Shown one piece after another: positions 1 through 8,586 of a stretch of DNA of 21,189 bases. Position 1 is the stretch's first letter, and each line of letters opens with the position of its first letter. The notes beneath the pieces were generated by a model. It was not told the DNA's origin. It saw only the letters and a program-made list of their open reading frames with translations, and searched no databases. The translations under genes and the position numbers were made by a program. The DNA is from JBCCFK01 sp965262315 (GTDB lineage: Bacteria; Actinomycetota; Acidimicrobiia; Acidimicrobiales; UBA8592): NCBI GenBank assembly GCA_965262315.1, contig CBDHFJ010000031.1:1-21189 (forward strand), in the 5' to 3' direction.

Positions 1-522
1 ATCGGCGTCTTCCAGTGCACGTCGTCGTACCCGTGCCCGCCCGAGACCATCGGCCTGAACGTCGTGAGCGAGTTCATCGACCGCTGGGGGGTTCCCGTCG
101 GGCTCTCGGATCACTCGGGCACGATCTACCCGGGCCTGGCCGCGACCACCCTGGGAGCGTCGTTGCTCGAGGTCCACCTGACGTTCAGTCGGGACATGTT
201 CGGGCCCGACGTGCCCAGCTCCCTCACGCCGGACGAACTCACCGCGCTGGTCGAGGGGACCCGCTTCGTCCACCACGCAGTGCGCAATCCGGTCGACAAG
301 GACGCGATGGCCCGCGAGATGGAACCGATGCGCAAGCTCTTCACCAAGAGCCTCGTCGTCAGTGCCGATCTCGCCGCCGGCACCGTGCTGACCACGGACC
401 ACCTGCTGGCGCGCAAGCCCGGCACCGGCCTGCCCGCCGCGTCGCTCGGCGACGTCGTCGGCAGGACGCTCACGCGCGACGTCGAGGCATGGACCGTGCT
501 CCAGGAGTCGGACATCGAGTGA
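1..522 (+). CDS. neuB: N-acetylneuraminate synthase family protein (NeuB-like), 5' truncated by window edge
   Basis: The C-terminal 173 residues of a PEP-dependent sialic (nonulosonic) acid synthase, which condenses a hexosamine such as ManNAc or a 2,4-diamino analogue with PEP. The frame is open from base 1, so the start lies outside the window. Visible are the barrel motif QCTSSYPCPPE (residues 5-15 of this fragment), the metal-binding His in LSDHS (res 38), and the second His in EVHLT (res 59) followed by SRDMFGPD. From about residue 115 there is a complete SAF (antifreeze-like) domain containing RKPGTG, ending in DIE as many NeuB proteins do. Its TGA overlaps the GTG of the next gene by 4 bases (GTGA), so the two are probably translationally coupled. 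The family is clear. Which ulosonic acid it makes (Neu5Ac, legionaminic or other) cannot be read from this fragment, though the neuC-like gene downstream favours a ManNAc-type substrate. Confidence 0.9.
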   Translation: MGVFQCTSSYPCPPETIGLNVVSEFIDRWGVPVGLSDHSGTIYPGLAATTLGASLLEVHLTFSRDMFGPDVPSSLTPDELTALVEGTRFVHHAVRNPVDKDAMAREMEPMRKLFTKSLVVSADLAAGTVLTTDHLLARKPGTGLPAASLGDVVGRTLTRDVEAWTVLQESDIE

Positions 523-1481
523 TCCGGGTGCTGAACGCCGAGTCGGTCGGCTACGACGCCGCGGCTCGTGACGTCCTCTCGGCATTCGCGGAGGTCGTCG
601 ACGCCGACCTCGATCACGCGGGACTCGTGGACGCGCTCGGTGACGTGGACGTGGTGATCGTCCGCCTCCGCAACCGGGTGGACGCCGAGGTGCTCGCCGC
701 CGGCGCGCCCCGACTCCGGGCGATCGTGTCGGCCACCACGGGTCTCGACCACATCGACCTCCCGGCGGCCGGTACCCAGGGGGTCGAGGTGCTCTCGCTC
801 AAGGGCGAGACCGAGTTCCTGCGCACGGTGGCCGCCACCGCCGAGCACACCTGGGCGCTGCTCCTCGCACTCGTGCGCCAGCTGCCCGCCGCCGCCGCTG
901 CGGTCGCTGCCGGAGCCGACGTCACCGACCGGGACCGGTTCCGGGGCCGCGAGCTCCGGGACGCCACCCTCGGCATCGTCGGGGTCGGCCGGATCGGCGC
1001 CATCGTCGCCGAGTACGCCCTGGCCTTCGGCATGGAAGTGCTCGGCATCGACCCCGGCGTCTCGGTGATGCCCGACGGGGTGACCAGGGTCGCCGATCTC
1101 GACGAGCTGTGCCGCCGTGCGGACATGGTGACCGTCCACGTGCCGCTGGACGAGACCACGGTCGGGCTCGTCTCCCGGAGCGCGCTCGAGGCGCTCGGCC
1201 CCCAAGGCCTGCTGATCAACACGTCACGGGGGGCGGTGGTCGACGAGGCCGCGCTGTGCGACCTGCTGGAAGCCGGCCAGCTGGGCGGCGCGGCGCTCGA
1301 CGTCGTCACCGACGAGCGCTCGTCCGCCGACCGCCGGCTCACCGATCTGGCCTCGCGCCGCCATGACGTGCTCATCACACCGCACATCGGGGGCGCCACC
1401 CACGAGTCGATGGCGCGGACCGAGCGCTTCATGGCGGAGAAGTTGCGCCGATGGATCATGGAACACCCACCGGGACTGTGA
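519..1481 (+). CDS. D-isomer-specific 2-hydroxyacid dehydrogenase (SerA/PGDH-like)
   Basis: A 320-residue NAD-dependent oxidoreductase of the D-2-hydroxyacid dehydrogenase family. The Rossmann motif GVGRIG is at about residues 155-160. The catalytic triad is intact: Arg237 in NTSRGAVVDE, Glu266 in DVVTDE and His289 in TPHIGGA. The length fits the short form without the ACT regulatory domain of full SerA. The start is taken as the GTG at 519 inside the GTGA overlap with the neuB-like stop; the same frame is open further upstream, but that part overlaps neuB and looks non-coding. The next gene begins 8 bases after the stop. Its place inside a neuB-neuC-neuA operon suggests a role in supplying or modifying an ulosonic acid or its precursor, but the true substrate is unknown. 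Family call secure, pathway role inferred. Confidence 0.85.
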   Translation: MIRVLNAESVGYDAAARDVLSAFAEVVDADLDHAGLVDALGDVDVVIVRLRNRVDAEVLAAGAPRLRAIVSATTGLDHIDLPAAGTQGVEVLSLKGETEFLRTVAATAEHTWALLLALVRQLPAAAAAVAAGADVTDRDRFRGRELRDATLGIVGVGRIGAIVAEYALAFGMEVLGIDPGVSVMPDGVTRVADLDELCRRADMVTVHVPLDETTVGLVSRSALEALGPQGLLINTSRGAVVDEAALCDLLEAGQLGGAALDVVTDERSSADRRLTDLASRRHDVLITPHIGGATHESMARTERFMAEKLRRWIMEHPPGL

Positions 1482-1488
1482 GGGACAG

Positions 1489-2688
1489 GTGACCGAGACG
1501 ACCCAGCCGGACCACGGCGACGAGATCAGGACGGTGTGCGTGGTCGTGACCGCACGGCCGAGCTACTCCCGAGTCCGCTCGCTCCTGCGTGCCATCACCG
1601 CACACCCGAAGCTGCGCCTGCGCCTGATCGTCGCCGCATCGGCCGTGCTCGAGCGCTACGGGGCCGTCGTCGACGTGATGCGCGCCGACGGCTTCGAGCC
1701 CGACGCCAGCGTCTACATGGTTGTCGAGGGCGAGAACCTGGTGACGATGGCCAAGTCGACCGGCCTCGGGGTGGTGGAGCTCGCCACCCTGTTCGACAAC
1801 TACGAGCCCGACGTGGTGGTCACGATCGCCGACCGCTACGAGACCATCGCCACCGCCATCGCCGCGTCCTACCTGAACATCCCGGTCGCACACGTCCAGG
1901 GCGGCGAGGTCACGGGCTCCATCGACGAGAAGGTCCGCCACGCGGTCACCAAGCTGTCGAACCTGCACTTCGTCGCCAACGACCGCGCCGCCCGCTGGGT
2001 GATCCGTATGGGCGAGGATCCCGCCAGCGTCTACGACGTGGGCTGCCCCTCGATCGACGTGGCCGAGACCGTTGCGGCCGCGCCGGCCCTCGACTTCGAC
2101 CCCTTCGAGCGTTACGGGGGCGTCGGCCGGTCATTCGAGATCGGGTCCGAGCCCTACCTGGTGGTGATGCAGCACCCCAACACCACCGAGGAAGCCGACG
2201 CGCTCCACCAGATGCGGGAGACCATCGAGGCGGTCGCCACGCTGAACCGGCCGACCTTCTGGTTCTGGCCCAACGTCGACGCCGGTTCCGACGGCAGCTC
2301 CAAGGCCATCCGTCAGTTCCGTGAGACCGGTCGGGCCGAGCAGATCTACTTCGTGAAGAACATGACGCCGGAGGACTTCCTGCGCCTGCTGAAGAACAGC
2401 GCATGCATCATCGGCAACTCGAGCGTCGGCATCCGCGAGTGCTCATTCCTCGGCGTGCCGTCGGTCAACATCGGCACCCGCCAACAAGGCCGAGAGCGCG
2501 GCCCGAACGTCATCGACGTGGACCACGACCGGTCGGCCATCGTGGCCGCCGTCGAGGCACAGCTGGCCCACGGCCACCACGAACCGTCCGGCGTGTACGG
2601 CGAGGGCAAGGCCGGCGAGCGCATCGCCGCCCTCCTGGCCACCGAGCCGCTCGTCATCGAGAAGCGGCTCACCTACGAGGGCGAGTGA
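1489..2688 (+). CDS. neuC: UDP-N-acetylglucosamine 2-epimerase, probably hydrolysing (NeuC-like)
   Basis: A 399-residue GT-B-fold epimerase. In the NeuC branch it converts UDP-GlcNAc to ManNAc plus UDP, providing the acceptor for NeuB. Visible motifs are TARPSYSR near the N terminus (res 21-28), ADRYET (114-119), HVQGGEVTGSIDEKVRHA (135-152) followed by TKLSNLHF, GNSSVGIRE (309-317) and NIGTRQQGRERGPNVIDV (327-344). The GGEVT...DE.RHA.TKLS block resembles hydrolysing NeuC enzymes more than the non-hydrolysing WecB type. The GTG start at 1489 follows a GAGGGACAG purine-rich stretch 7 bases after the upstream stop; the open frame upstream overlaps the dehydrogenase gene. It sits between the dehydrogenase and the CMP transferase. 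A hydrolysing epimerase acting on a diamino sugar nucleotide (as in legionaminic acid synthesis) is a real alternative. Confidence 0.85.
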   Translation: MTETTQPDHGDEIRTVCVVVTARPSYSRVRSLLRAITAHPKLRLRLIVAASAVLERYGAVVDVMRADGFEPDASVYMVVEGENLVTMAKSTGLGVVELATLFDNYEPDVVVTIADRYETIATAIAASYLNIPVAHVQGGEVTGSIDEKVRHAVTKLSNLHFVANDRAARWVIRMGEDPASVYDVGCPSIDVAETVAAAPALDFDPFERYGGVGRSFEIGSEPYLVVMQHPNTTEEADALHQMRETIEAVATLNRPTFWFWPNVDAGSDGSSKAIRQFRETGRAEQIYFVKNMTPEDFLRLLKNSACIIGNSSVGIRECSFLGVPSVNIGTRQQGRERGPNVIDVDHDRSAIVAAVEAQLAHGHHEPSGVYGEGKAGERIAALLATEPLVIEKRLTYEGE

Positions 2689-2692
2689 CCCG

Positions 2693-3409
2693 GTGACGCG
2701 GGCCGTGACTCGCCCCAGTGCCGTCGCCGTCATCCCGGCCCGTGGCGGGTCCAAGGGTGTCCCCGGCAAGAACCTCCGGTCGATCGCCGGCCGCACACTG
2801 CTGGAGCGGGCGGTCCACGCGGCCCGGTCCGCCGCCTCGATCGACGCGGTGGCGGTCTCCACCGATGCCGCCGACATCGCCGCCGCCGCGCACGAGCTGG
2901 ACGTGACCGTCGTGGACCGACCACCGGAGCTGGCCGGCGACACGGCGTCGACCCCACCCGTCGTCACCCATGCACTCGACGCGCTCGACCGAGACTTCGA
3001 CGTCGTCGTGCTGCTTCAGCCCCCGGCCCCCTTGCGCACCGGGTCTGACATCGACGCGGTCGTCGCCATGCTCGCCGCCGACCAGGCGCTGGCATCGGTG
3101 GTCAGTGTGTACGACGTGGGCGACGCGCACCCCGGACGCATGTACGACCTGGCCGACGGGGTCCTGCGTCCGCTCCACCCCGATCTCGAGCGCATGCGGC
3201 GCCAGGACCTGCCGCCGGTGTACCACCGCAACGGCGCCCTCTACGCCACACGGGTCGAGGCGCTGCGACGGACCGGCGAGCTGATGATCGCCCCGACGGG
3301 CGCGTACGTCATGGACGCCGCATGGACGGTCAACATCGACATCCCGGCCGACCTCCCGGTGGCCGACGTTGTCGTGGCCGCGTGGGACGCCGAGCACGCT
3401 GACGCGTGA
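2693..3409 (+). CDS. neuA: CMP-N-acylneuraminate cytidylyltransferase (NeuA-like)
   Basis: A 238-residue single-domain enzyme that would activate a nonulosonic acid with CTP to the CMP-sugar donor. It has the family's N-terminal CTP-binding signature IPARGGSKGVPGKN (about residues 14-27), then VSTD, the LLQPPAPLR loop and YHRNGALYA. The metal-binding acidic motif NIDIPADL lies near the C terminus. The length is normal for stand-alone NeuA. The chosen start is the GTG at 2693, 4 bases after the neuC stop; a GTG four codons downstream at 2705 is also possible. It is the fourth gene of the operon and is a diverged paralogue of the CMP-transferase domain at 8587-9765. Confidence 0.9.
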   Translation: MTRAVTRPSAVAVIPARGGSKGVPGKNLRSIAGRTLLERAVHAARSAASIDAVAVSTDAADIAAAAHELDVTVVDRPPELAGDTASTPPVVTHALDALDRDFDVVVLLQPPAPLRTGSDIDAVVAMLAADQALASVVSVYDVGDAHPGRMYDLADGVLRPLHPDLERMRRQDLPPVYHRNGALYATRVEALRRTGELMIAPTGAYVMDAAWTVNIDIPADLPVADVVVAAWDAEHADA

Positions 3410-3434
3410 GGATCGAGCCGGCACCGCAGGCAGA

Positions 3435-4898
3435 ATGAATCGCGTGGCGGCGTCCAAGGCATCCATCGGTCTGATCGTTGACAACCCCCGGCGAGACCTG
3501 GCCGGGATGGTGCTTCTCGGCGCCGAGCTGGCACGTCGGGGCCACCGAACCACGCTGATCCCGATGAACCTGCGCGACCGGGAGATCAGTGCGGTCGACC
3601 CGGACCTCGTGCTCCTCAACTACCTGCGGACCGCCAACCAGGACATGGCGCAACGGCTGGTTGCCGCCGGCTATCAGCTCGGTCTGCTCGACACCGAGGG
3701 CGGCGTGGGGATCATCGGGGCATGGGGTGAGCTCCACGACCACTACGGGCACCTCATGGCCAAGGATCGCTCGCTCCGGGACCGGCTGGAGTTCTTGTGC
3801 GCCTGGGGCCCGGCCGTCGGCGACAAGGTCATCACCGAAGACTGGTATCGCGCCGATCAGGTGACGGTGACCGGTCCGCCCCGATTCGACTGGTATCACC
3901 CGTCGCTTCGAGCGGGGGCCCTCGTCGCCAATCCCATCGAAGTGCCCGACGACGGCTTCGTCCTCGTCGTCGGCAGCTTCCCCGCCGCCAATCCGGGCAT
4001 CCGGTCCCTCGAAGAGGAGACCGAGATGCGCATGGTGAACACGGGCTACAGCCGAGACAAGATCGAGGCCGTCATCGCAGGCGATCGCGCGGCGATGGAA
4101 GCCACGATTGCGCTGACACGCACCATCGCCGCCGACCACCCACGGACCACGTTCGTCTACCGCCCCCACCCCTTCGAGCGCCTCGCCACCTACCACGACC
4201 GGTTCGCCGACCTGCCCAACGTCGAGGTCCGCTGCGAGGGCAGCGCCGAGGCCTGGGTTCTGCGTGCCAACGCCGTGATCGTCCCCAATGACTGCACCGT
4301 CGGGGCCGAGGCGGCCATCGCCGACGTCCCCGTCATCGTCACCGGCTGGATCGTCCCCGAGAACACGGTCGACCTCATCGCGGCCGCCGGCCATCTCGCC
4401 TCCTCCGTCGACGACGCCAGCACCGTCCTCGGCGACGTTCTCGAGGGCTCGTCGGCCGACGAGGACCGCCGGGCCGAGATCCGGACCGTGCTCGCGGAGT
4501 GGTTCCACCTGATCGACGGCCGAGCGCACGAGCGGGTCGCAGACGTGATCACCGACCGAGCTCGACCCAGCCGCAGGAACGAACGTCAGCGGCGCCGACT
4601 CCACTACGAGACCCACCATGAGCACGTGCCGCTCGCAACCCAGGTCCAGGACCGGCTGCGCATGACCCTTGGGTTGCCCAGCCGCTTCTCGCTGCGCCGA
4701 CTGGGCACCCCCGAGTCCATCAACTGGGATCGCAGCCCGAAGGCGTTCACGATCGACCACACGCTGCCTCTGGTCGAAGCGCTCAACACCACCCTGCCGG
4801 CCGACCGCCACGTCCGGGCCCGGGCGCTCCGGCCCGACGAGTACGGGTACCGCTACGAGGGCCGCACCCTCACCATCGAACCGGCGGCCACGACCTGA
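3435..4898 (+). CDS. Surface carbohydrate biosynthesis protein, GT-B-like glycosyltransferase
   Basis: A 487-residue protein with no signal peptide or membrane segment. It resembles capsule/CDP-glycerol-type transferases: an N-terminal Rossmann-like half (IGLIVDNPRRD, LVLLNYLR), the linker motif VTGPPRFDWY (about 145-154), a second half starting VLVVGSFP (177-184), the donor-site-like VYRPHPFE (241-248), and PNDCTVGAEAAI (284-295). A charged, Arg-rich C-terminal extension follows residue 375. The ATG at 3435 has a GCAGG 4 bases upstream; a longer frame from 3369 would overlap neuA and is unlikely. It is probably the last gene of the neu operon, so transfer of the CMP-activated sugar, or of another residue to it, is a reasonable guess. 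Donor and acceptor are unknown. The gene at 15041-16453 is built similarly. Confidence 0.65.
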   Translation: MNRVAASKASIGLIVDNPRRDLAGMVLLGAELARRGHRTTLIPMNLRDREISAVDPDLVLLNYLRTANQDMAQRLVAAGYQLGLLDTEGGVGIIGAWGELHDHYGHLMAKDRSLRDRLEFLCAWGPAVGDKVITEDWYRADQVTVTGPPRFDWYHPSLRAGALVANPIEVPDDGFVLVVGSFPAANPGIRSLEEETEMRMVNTGYSRDKIEAVIAGDRAAMEATIALTRTIAADHPRTTFVYRPHPFERLATYHDRFADLPNVEVRCEGSAEAWVLRANAVIVPNDCTVGAEAAIADVPVIVTGWIVPENTVDLIAAAGHLASSVDDASTVLGDVLEGSSADEDRRAEIRTVLAEWFHLIDGRAHERVADVITDRARPSRRNERQRRRLHYETHHEHVPLATQVQDRLRMTLGLPSRFSLRRLGTPESINWDRSPKAFTIDHTLPLVEALNTTLPADRHVRARALRPDEYGYRYEGRTLTIEPAATT

Positions 4899-4920
4899 GC
4901 GGTCGGCCGCCCGGCGCTCA
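4896..4920. terminator. Possible bidirectional terminator between convergent genes
   Basis: TGAGCG (4896-4901) and CGCTCA (4915-4920) form a 6-bp inverted repeat around a GC-rich loop that contains the palindrome CGGCCG. Each arm contains the stop codon of one of the two convergent genes. There is no T-tract, so this is only a candidate stem-loop terminator. Confidence 0.3.
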
Positions 4921-6234
4921 GAGCAACTCGCCCTCGAAGTCGACGGAACGCAACAGGCCCTTCGTGTCGAAGACCACCTTCGCATGCTCGGCGATGAACG
5001 CCGGGTCGAACTCGGGGTGGTCGACGAGGACGACGACCAGCTCGGCGGCCGCCAGGGTCTCCGCGTCGAACGGGGCCAGGGTCATGCCGAGCGACGACTC
5101 GAAGCCGTCGGGGACGTGGGGGTCACACCCGACCAGGTTGGCGCCGAGGCTCTCGAGGCGCTCGGCCACACGAAGCGACGGCGACTCACGGAAGTCCGAC
5201 GTATTGGCCTTGTACGTGAGGCCCAGCAGCACGATGTCGGTGCCCCGGACCGAGCGGGACCGGTCGTTCAGCAGCTCCTGGATGCGGGCCACGACGTGGT
5301 CCGGCATGTGCTCGTTGACGTCGTTCGCCAGCTCGACGAACCGGAACGACTGGCCCAGGTGCTGACGCACCCGCCAGGACAGGTAGGACGGGTCGATCGG
5401 CAGGCAGTGGCCACCGACACCGGGACCGGGCCGGAACGGCATGAAGCCGAACGGCTTGGTGGCCGCAGCGTCGACGGCTCGCCACACATCGACGTCGAGC
5501 CCGCGTGCGAACATCGCGAGCTCGTTCACCAGCGCGATGTTGACGTGGCGGAACGTGTTCTCGAGAATCTTGACGAGCTCGGCCTCCTCGAGGCAGCTGA
5601 CCGGCACCACCTGATCGACGAGCGACAGGTAGAAGGCTTCGACGAGCTGGAGGCTGTCCGCGTCGAGCCCCCCGACGACCTTGGGCGTGTTCTCGAAGGT
5701 CCAGGTGGCGTTGCCGGGATCGATGCGCTCCGGAGAGTACCCGACGAAGAAGTCGTGGCCGGCCCGCAGGCCGGACTCGGCCTCGAGGATCGGGATCAGG
5801 AGCTCACGGGTGGTCCCCGGATAGGTGGTGGACTCGAGCACCACGACCGCACCCGCGGTGAGGACCCGAGCGAGCTGCGCCGCGGCGGCCTCGACGTAGG
5901 AGAGGTCTGGAGCACCGTCGCGGAGCGGCGTGGGCACCGTGATCACCGCGACGTCGAAGCCGACCAGATCACCGAGCTCGTCTGTCGGGTGATACTTGGT
6001 GGCCAGCGCGGCCCGCAGCCGATCATCGGGCACATCGCCGATGTAGGACTCGCCGGACCGCAGGGAGTCCACTCGCTGCTTGTCGACCTCGTAGCCGGTG
6101 GTGGGGAACCCGACCTCGGCCGAGCGCATGGCTGCCGGCAGTCCGACATATCCCTGACCGATGATGCAGATACGGGCGGTGCGGTCGTTGATCCGCTGCA
6201 AGATGGTCGTCGCCAGGGGCGTTGACGTGGTCAT
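4918..6234 (-). CDS. Nucleotide sugar dehydrogenase (UDP-HexNAc 6-dehydrogenase, WbpA/WecC-like)
   Basis: A 438-residue NAD-dependent four-electron dehydrogenase of the UDP-glucose/GDP-mannose family. It oxidises C6 of a UDP-sugar to the uronate. The N-terminal motif GQGYVGLP is at 26-33, ESTTYPGTT at 134-142, YSPERIDPGN at 166-175, the conserved Lys in ELVKILENTFR (Lys222), the catalytic Cys277 in GVGGHCLPIDP, and LGLTYKANTSDFRESPS in the C-terminal domain. ESTTYPGTT plus SPERIDPGN favour the UDP-GlcNAc/UDP-ManNAc branch (WbpA, TviB, WecC) over UDP-glucose dehydrogenase. The ATG overlaps the stop of the upstream dehydratase gene by 4 bases (ATGA), so the pair is probably translated together and supplies modified HexNAc sugars. 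Exact substrate is not resolved. Confidence 0.9.
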   Translation of the reverse strand: MTTSTPLATTILQRINDRTARICIIGQGYVGLPAAMRSAEVGFPTTGYEVDKQRVDSLRSGESYIGDVPDDRLRAALATKYHPTDELGDLVGFDVAVITVPTPLRDGAPDLSYVEAAAAQLARVLTAGAVVVLESTTYPGTTRELLIPILEAESGLRAGHDFFVGYSPERIDPGNATWTFENTPKVVGGLDADSLQLVEAFYLSLVDQVVPVSCLEEAELVKILENTFRHVNIALVNELAMFARGLDVDVWRAVDAAATKPFGFMPFRPGPGVGGHCLPIDPSYLSWRVRQHLGQSFRFVELANDVNEHMPDHVVARIQELLNDRSRSVRGTDIVLLGLTYKANTSDFRESPSLRVAERLESLGANLVGCDPHVPDGFESSLGMTLAPFDAETLAAAELVVVLVDHPEFDPAFIAEHAKVVFDTKGLLRSVDFEGELL

Positions 6235-8237
6235 AGAGGCAACCTCAACTCGGGACTCGAAGGGATGACCGGGTCTCGCCGCACGCCCGGGCCACGTGAT
6301 GGTAGGCCCTCGGGGATCAGATCGAGCGTTGCACCTCTGGTGAGGTCGATGCTGATCTCGCCGAGCAGCAGATCGCGGACGTCGGGCAACTCACCGGTGC
6401 GCACGCCCTCGGCCAACACATCGAGGAGTGCCGCCAGCCAGACCGGGTCAGCCGACTGATGCGCCGCTCGGGTGATCTTCTCGTGGGGCGTGGGCAGGAG
6501 CGTCTCGTCGGCGTAGAACAGCTCTTCGTAGAGCTTCTCGCCCGGCCGCAAACCGGTGATCGCGATCTCGATCTCGTCCCTCGAGTGGCCGGCCAACCTG
6601 ATCATCTGCCGGGCCAGATCCATGATCTTGATCGGGGCGCCCATGTCGAGCACCAGGATGTCGTCGGGTTCTCCGACGATCAGCGTCTGGAGGATGAGCT
6701 CGCAGGCCTCCGGGATCGTCATGAAATAGCGGGTGATGTCCGGGTGGGTCACCGTCACGGGGCCGCCGGCCTCGATCTGCTCGGTGAACTTGGGCACCAC
6801 GCTGCCGGAGGATTCGAGGACGTTGCCGAATCGCACGCTCATGAACGAGGTCACCGACGTACGGTTCAGGGCCCCGATCAGCATCTCGGCGATGCGCTTG
6901 GTGCTGCCCATCACGCTGGACGGGTGGACGGCCTTGTCGCTCGAGATGAGCACGAAGGTCTCGACACCGTGGCCGGCGGCGGCGTGCGCCACCGCGAGGG
7001 TGCCGAAGACGTTGCTCCGCACGGCGGACCGCTGCTGGTCCTCGAGGATCGGCACGTGCTTGTACGCCGCAGCGTGGAAGACGATGTCGGGCTTGTGTTC
7101 GCGGAACGCCGACTCGACGAGGGCGGTCTCGGCGGCATCGCCCAAAACGATGCTGACCGGGACGTGCGGCGCCTCCTCCTGGAGGCGTTCGAGCGCCCGG
7201 TAGATGTTGAACTCGGAGATGTCGAAGATGACCAGGCGCGCCGGCCCGAACGAGGCGATCTGGCGCACGAGCTCGAACCCGATGGAACCCCCACCGCCGG
7301 TGACCATCACCCGCCGGCCCCGCACGGCGTTGCGAACCGCAGAGGTCTCGATGACACCCTGCACGTTGCGCTCGAGGAGGTCCTCGAGGTGCATGCCACG
7401 CAGTCGCGAAGCCACCGTGGCACCGGGGAGTCGGCCGGCGTGCGGGGCGAGGAGGTACAGGTCACGGTCGAGATCGGTGCAGACCTTCGCGACCTGACGT
7501 GCCACCTCGGGATCCCGATTGGCCAGACCGAGCACCACGCCCTGCGCCCCGGTGGACTCCAGCGCGGTGCCCAGGTCCTCGAGCGAGCCGAGGACGGTCT
7601 GGCCGGCGATCAGGCGACCCTTGAACGCCCGTTCGGTGCACAACAGCCCGGCGGGCCGGACGGCCGGCTCGACGCTGAGCTCACGTGCCAGGTCCTTGAT
7701 CGAGTCTGCGTCGCCGACGGCGAGCACGGTGGTGGGCGCCGAACCCCGCAGGGACAGGCGATGCCGGGCGACCACGAGGCGGTAGAGCGTCCGTACTCCG
7801 GCATAGACCAGGATCGTGACCGCCGGGCCGAGGATGAACGCGGACCGGGGGATGCCGCCGTTGCCGTAGGCGGCGAACAACACCGGTACGTAGACCACGG
7901 CGGCGAGACCCACCGCCTCCACGATGCGGACGACGTCGGCCATGCCGGAGGTGGACCACATCGAGCGCGACAGCCGTCGCACCGCGTTGGCCACCAACTG
8001 CACCACCGTGACCACGATGGTCGACACCAGCAGTCGGGCCCGGTGGTCCTGCGGGAGGTCGAAGTCGAAGCGGGCGGTGAAGACGAGCACCCACGCGGCC
8101 GCCGCGAGCACCGCATCGACGAGTGGGATCACGAATCGTCGCGGCACACGATCGGACACCCTCGTGAGCACGGGCCCGAGCCGGTCAGCGGCGCTCCGCC
8201 GCCACTGCACACCGGACCCTGTTGCTTCCTTCGACAC
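6231..8237 (-). CDS. Membrane-bound NDP-sugar 4,6-dehydratase (WbpM/PglF/CapD family)
   Basis: A long polysaccharide-biosynthesis dehydratase or epimerase. In this family UDP-GlcNAc is converted at the membrane to the 4-keto-6-deoxy sugar, precursor of bacillosamine, FucNAc, QuiNAc or legionaminic acid. From the chosen start (668 residues) there are four hydrophobic segments in about the first 155 residues, a CoA-binding-like Rossmann domain (about 165-275), then the SDR domain with VTGGGGSIG (312-320), AAAYKHVPILE, ISSDK (431-435) and MGSTKR (443-448), in which Met stands in place of the usual SDR Tyr as in WbpM/PglF. The GTG at 8237 is preferred because GGAGGA lies 4 bases upstream; an in-frame GTG at 8318 would add 27 polar residues but has no good ribosome site. 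Its stop overlaps the dehydrogenase start. Product stereochemistry cannot be told. Confidence 0.88.
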   Translation of the reverse strand: MSKEATGSGVQWRRSAADRLGPVLTRVSDRVPRRFVIPLVDAVLAAAAWVLVFTARFDFDLPQDHRARLLVSTIVVTVVQLVANAVRRLSRSMWSTSGMADVVRIVEAVGLAAVVYVPVLFAAYGNGGIPRSAFILGPAVTILVYAGVRTLYRLVVARHRLSLRGSAPTTVLAVGDADSIKDLARELSVEPAVRPAGLLCTERAFKGRLIAGQTVLGSLEDLGTALESTGAQGVVLGLANRDPEVARQVAKVCTDLDRDLYLLAPHAGRLPGATVASRLRGMHLEDLLERNVQGVIETSAVRNAVRGRRVMVTGGGGSIGFELVRQIASFGPARLVIFDISEFNIYRALERLQEEAPHVPVSIVLGDAAETALVESAFREHKPDIVFHAAAYKHVPILEDQQRSAVRSNVFGTLAVAHAAAGHGVETFVLISSDKAVHPSSVMGSTKRIAEMLIGALNRTSVTSFMSVRFGNVLESSGSVVPKFTEQIEAGGPVTVTHPDITRYFMTIPEACELILQTLIVGEPDDILVLDMGAPIKIMDLARQMIRLAGHSRDEIEIAITGLRPGEKLYEELFYADETLLPTPHEKITRAAHQSADPVWLAALLDVLAEGVRTGELPDVRDLLLGEISIDLTRGATLDLIPEGLPSRGPGVRRDPVIPSSPELRLPL

Positions 8238-8586
8238 CAGATCCTCCGCCGACCCGTGAACAACTTCCGCGACCGTTTCCGATCGACCTTCGCTTCCGCC
8301 AGAGTGCGTCCGCAACACCCGCCGACAGCTTGCCCGGGAAACCGTCGAAACACCAGCACTCCGATCGAAAAATGCTGGTCAGGCCCCATGGCGGACGCTG
8401 AGCGTGTCGGTGCGACCGCGCTGGGCGCCCGAACCTGGGCGGCGCCACCCAACGGTGCGTGGTCGCCGCGCTGGGTCGTCCGACTCACGGCCGGGTCGCA
8501 GCCTCCCACGTCCACCTCGGCGATGCTGGCCCCCGGCGGCTCGAACTGGTACCACTGCCGGGTAGTCGAGAGCGAGAGGTGTGCGC
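8238..8586. other. Divergent intergenic region with a dyad
   Basis: This 349-base stretch separates the minus-strand dehydratase from the plus-strand CMP transferase/phosphatase and must drive both. The only clear structure is a 7-bp perfect dyad, ACCAGCA (8352-8358) and TGCTGGT (8373-8379), around an A-rich 14-base spacer. I found no convincing -35/-10 pair on either strand and no additional ORF with coding character. The 8238-8318 part could be coding if the dehydratase uses its upstream GTG. Confidence 0.5.
8352..8379. promoter_or_regulatory. Inverted repeat, candidate operator or leader hairpin
   Basis: ACCAGCA-N14-TGCTGGT, a perfect 7-bp dyad with an AT-richer centre (GATCGAAAAA), in the divergent region about 115 bases upstream of the preferred dehydratase start and 207 bases upstream of the CMP-transferase gene. 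It could bind a dimeric regulator or form a leader stem-loop. No regulator gene is present in the window. Confidence 0.3.

Noticed and set aside
15..518. The upstream part of the dehydrogenase reading frame as an N-terminal extension
   Set aside because: It runs out of frame through the neuB-like gene and is rich in Arg and Pro. The GTG at 519 gives the normal family N terminus.
3330..4985. A 551-codon minus-strand open frame opposite the GT-B-like gene
   Set aside because: Composition is typical of an antisense shadow, it overlaps the dehydrogenase end, and the plus strand carries the recognisable protein.
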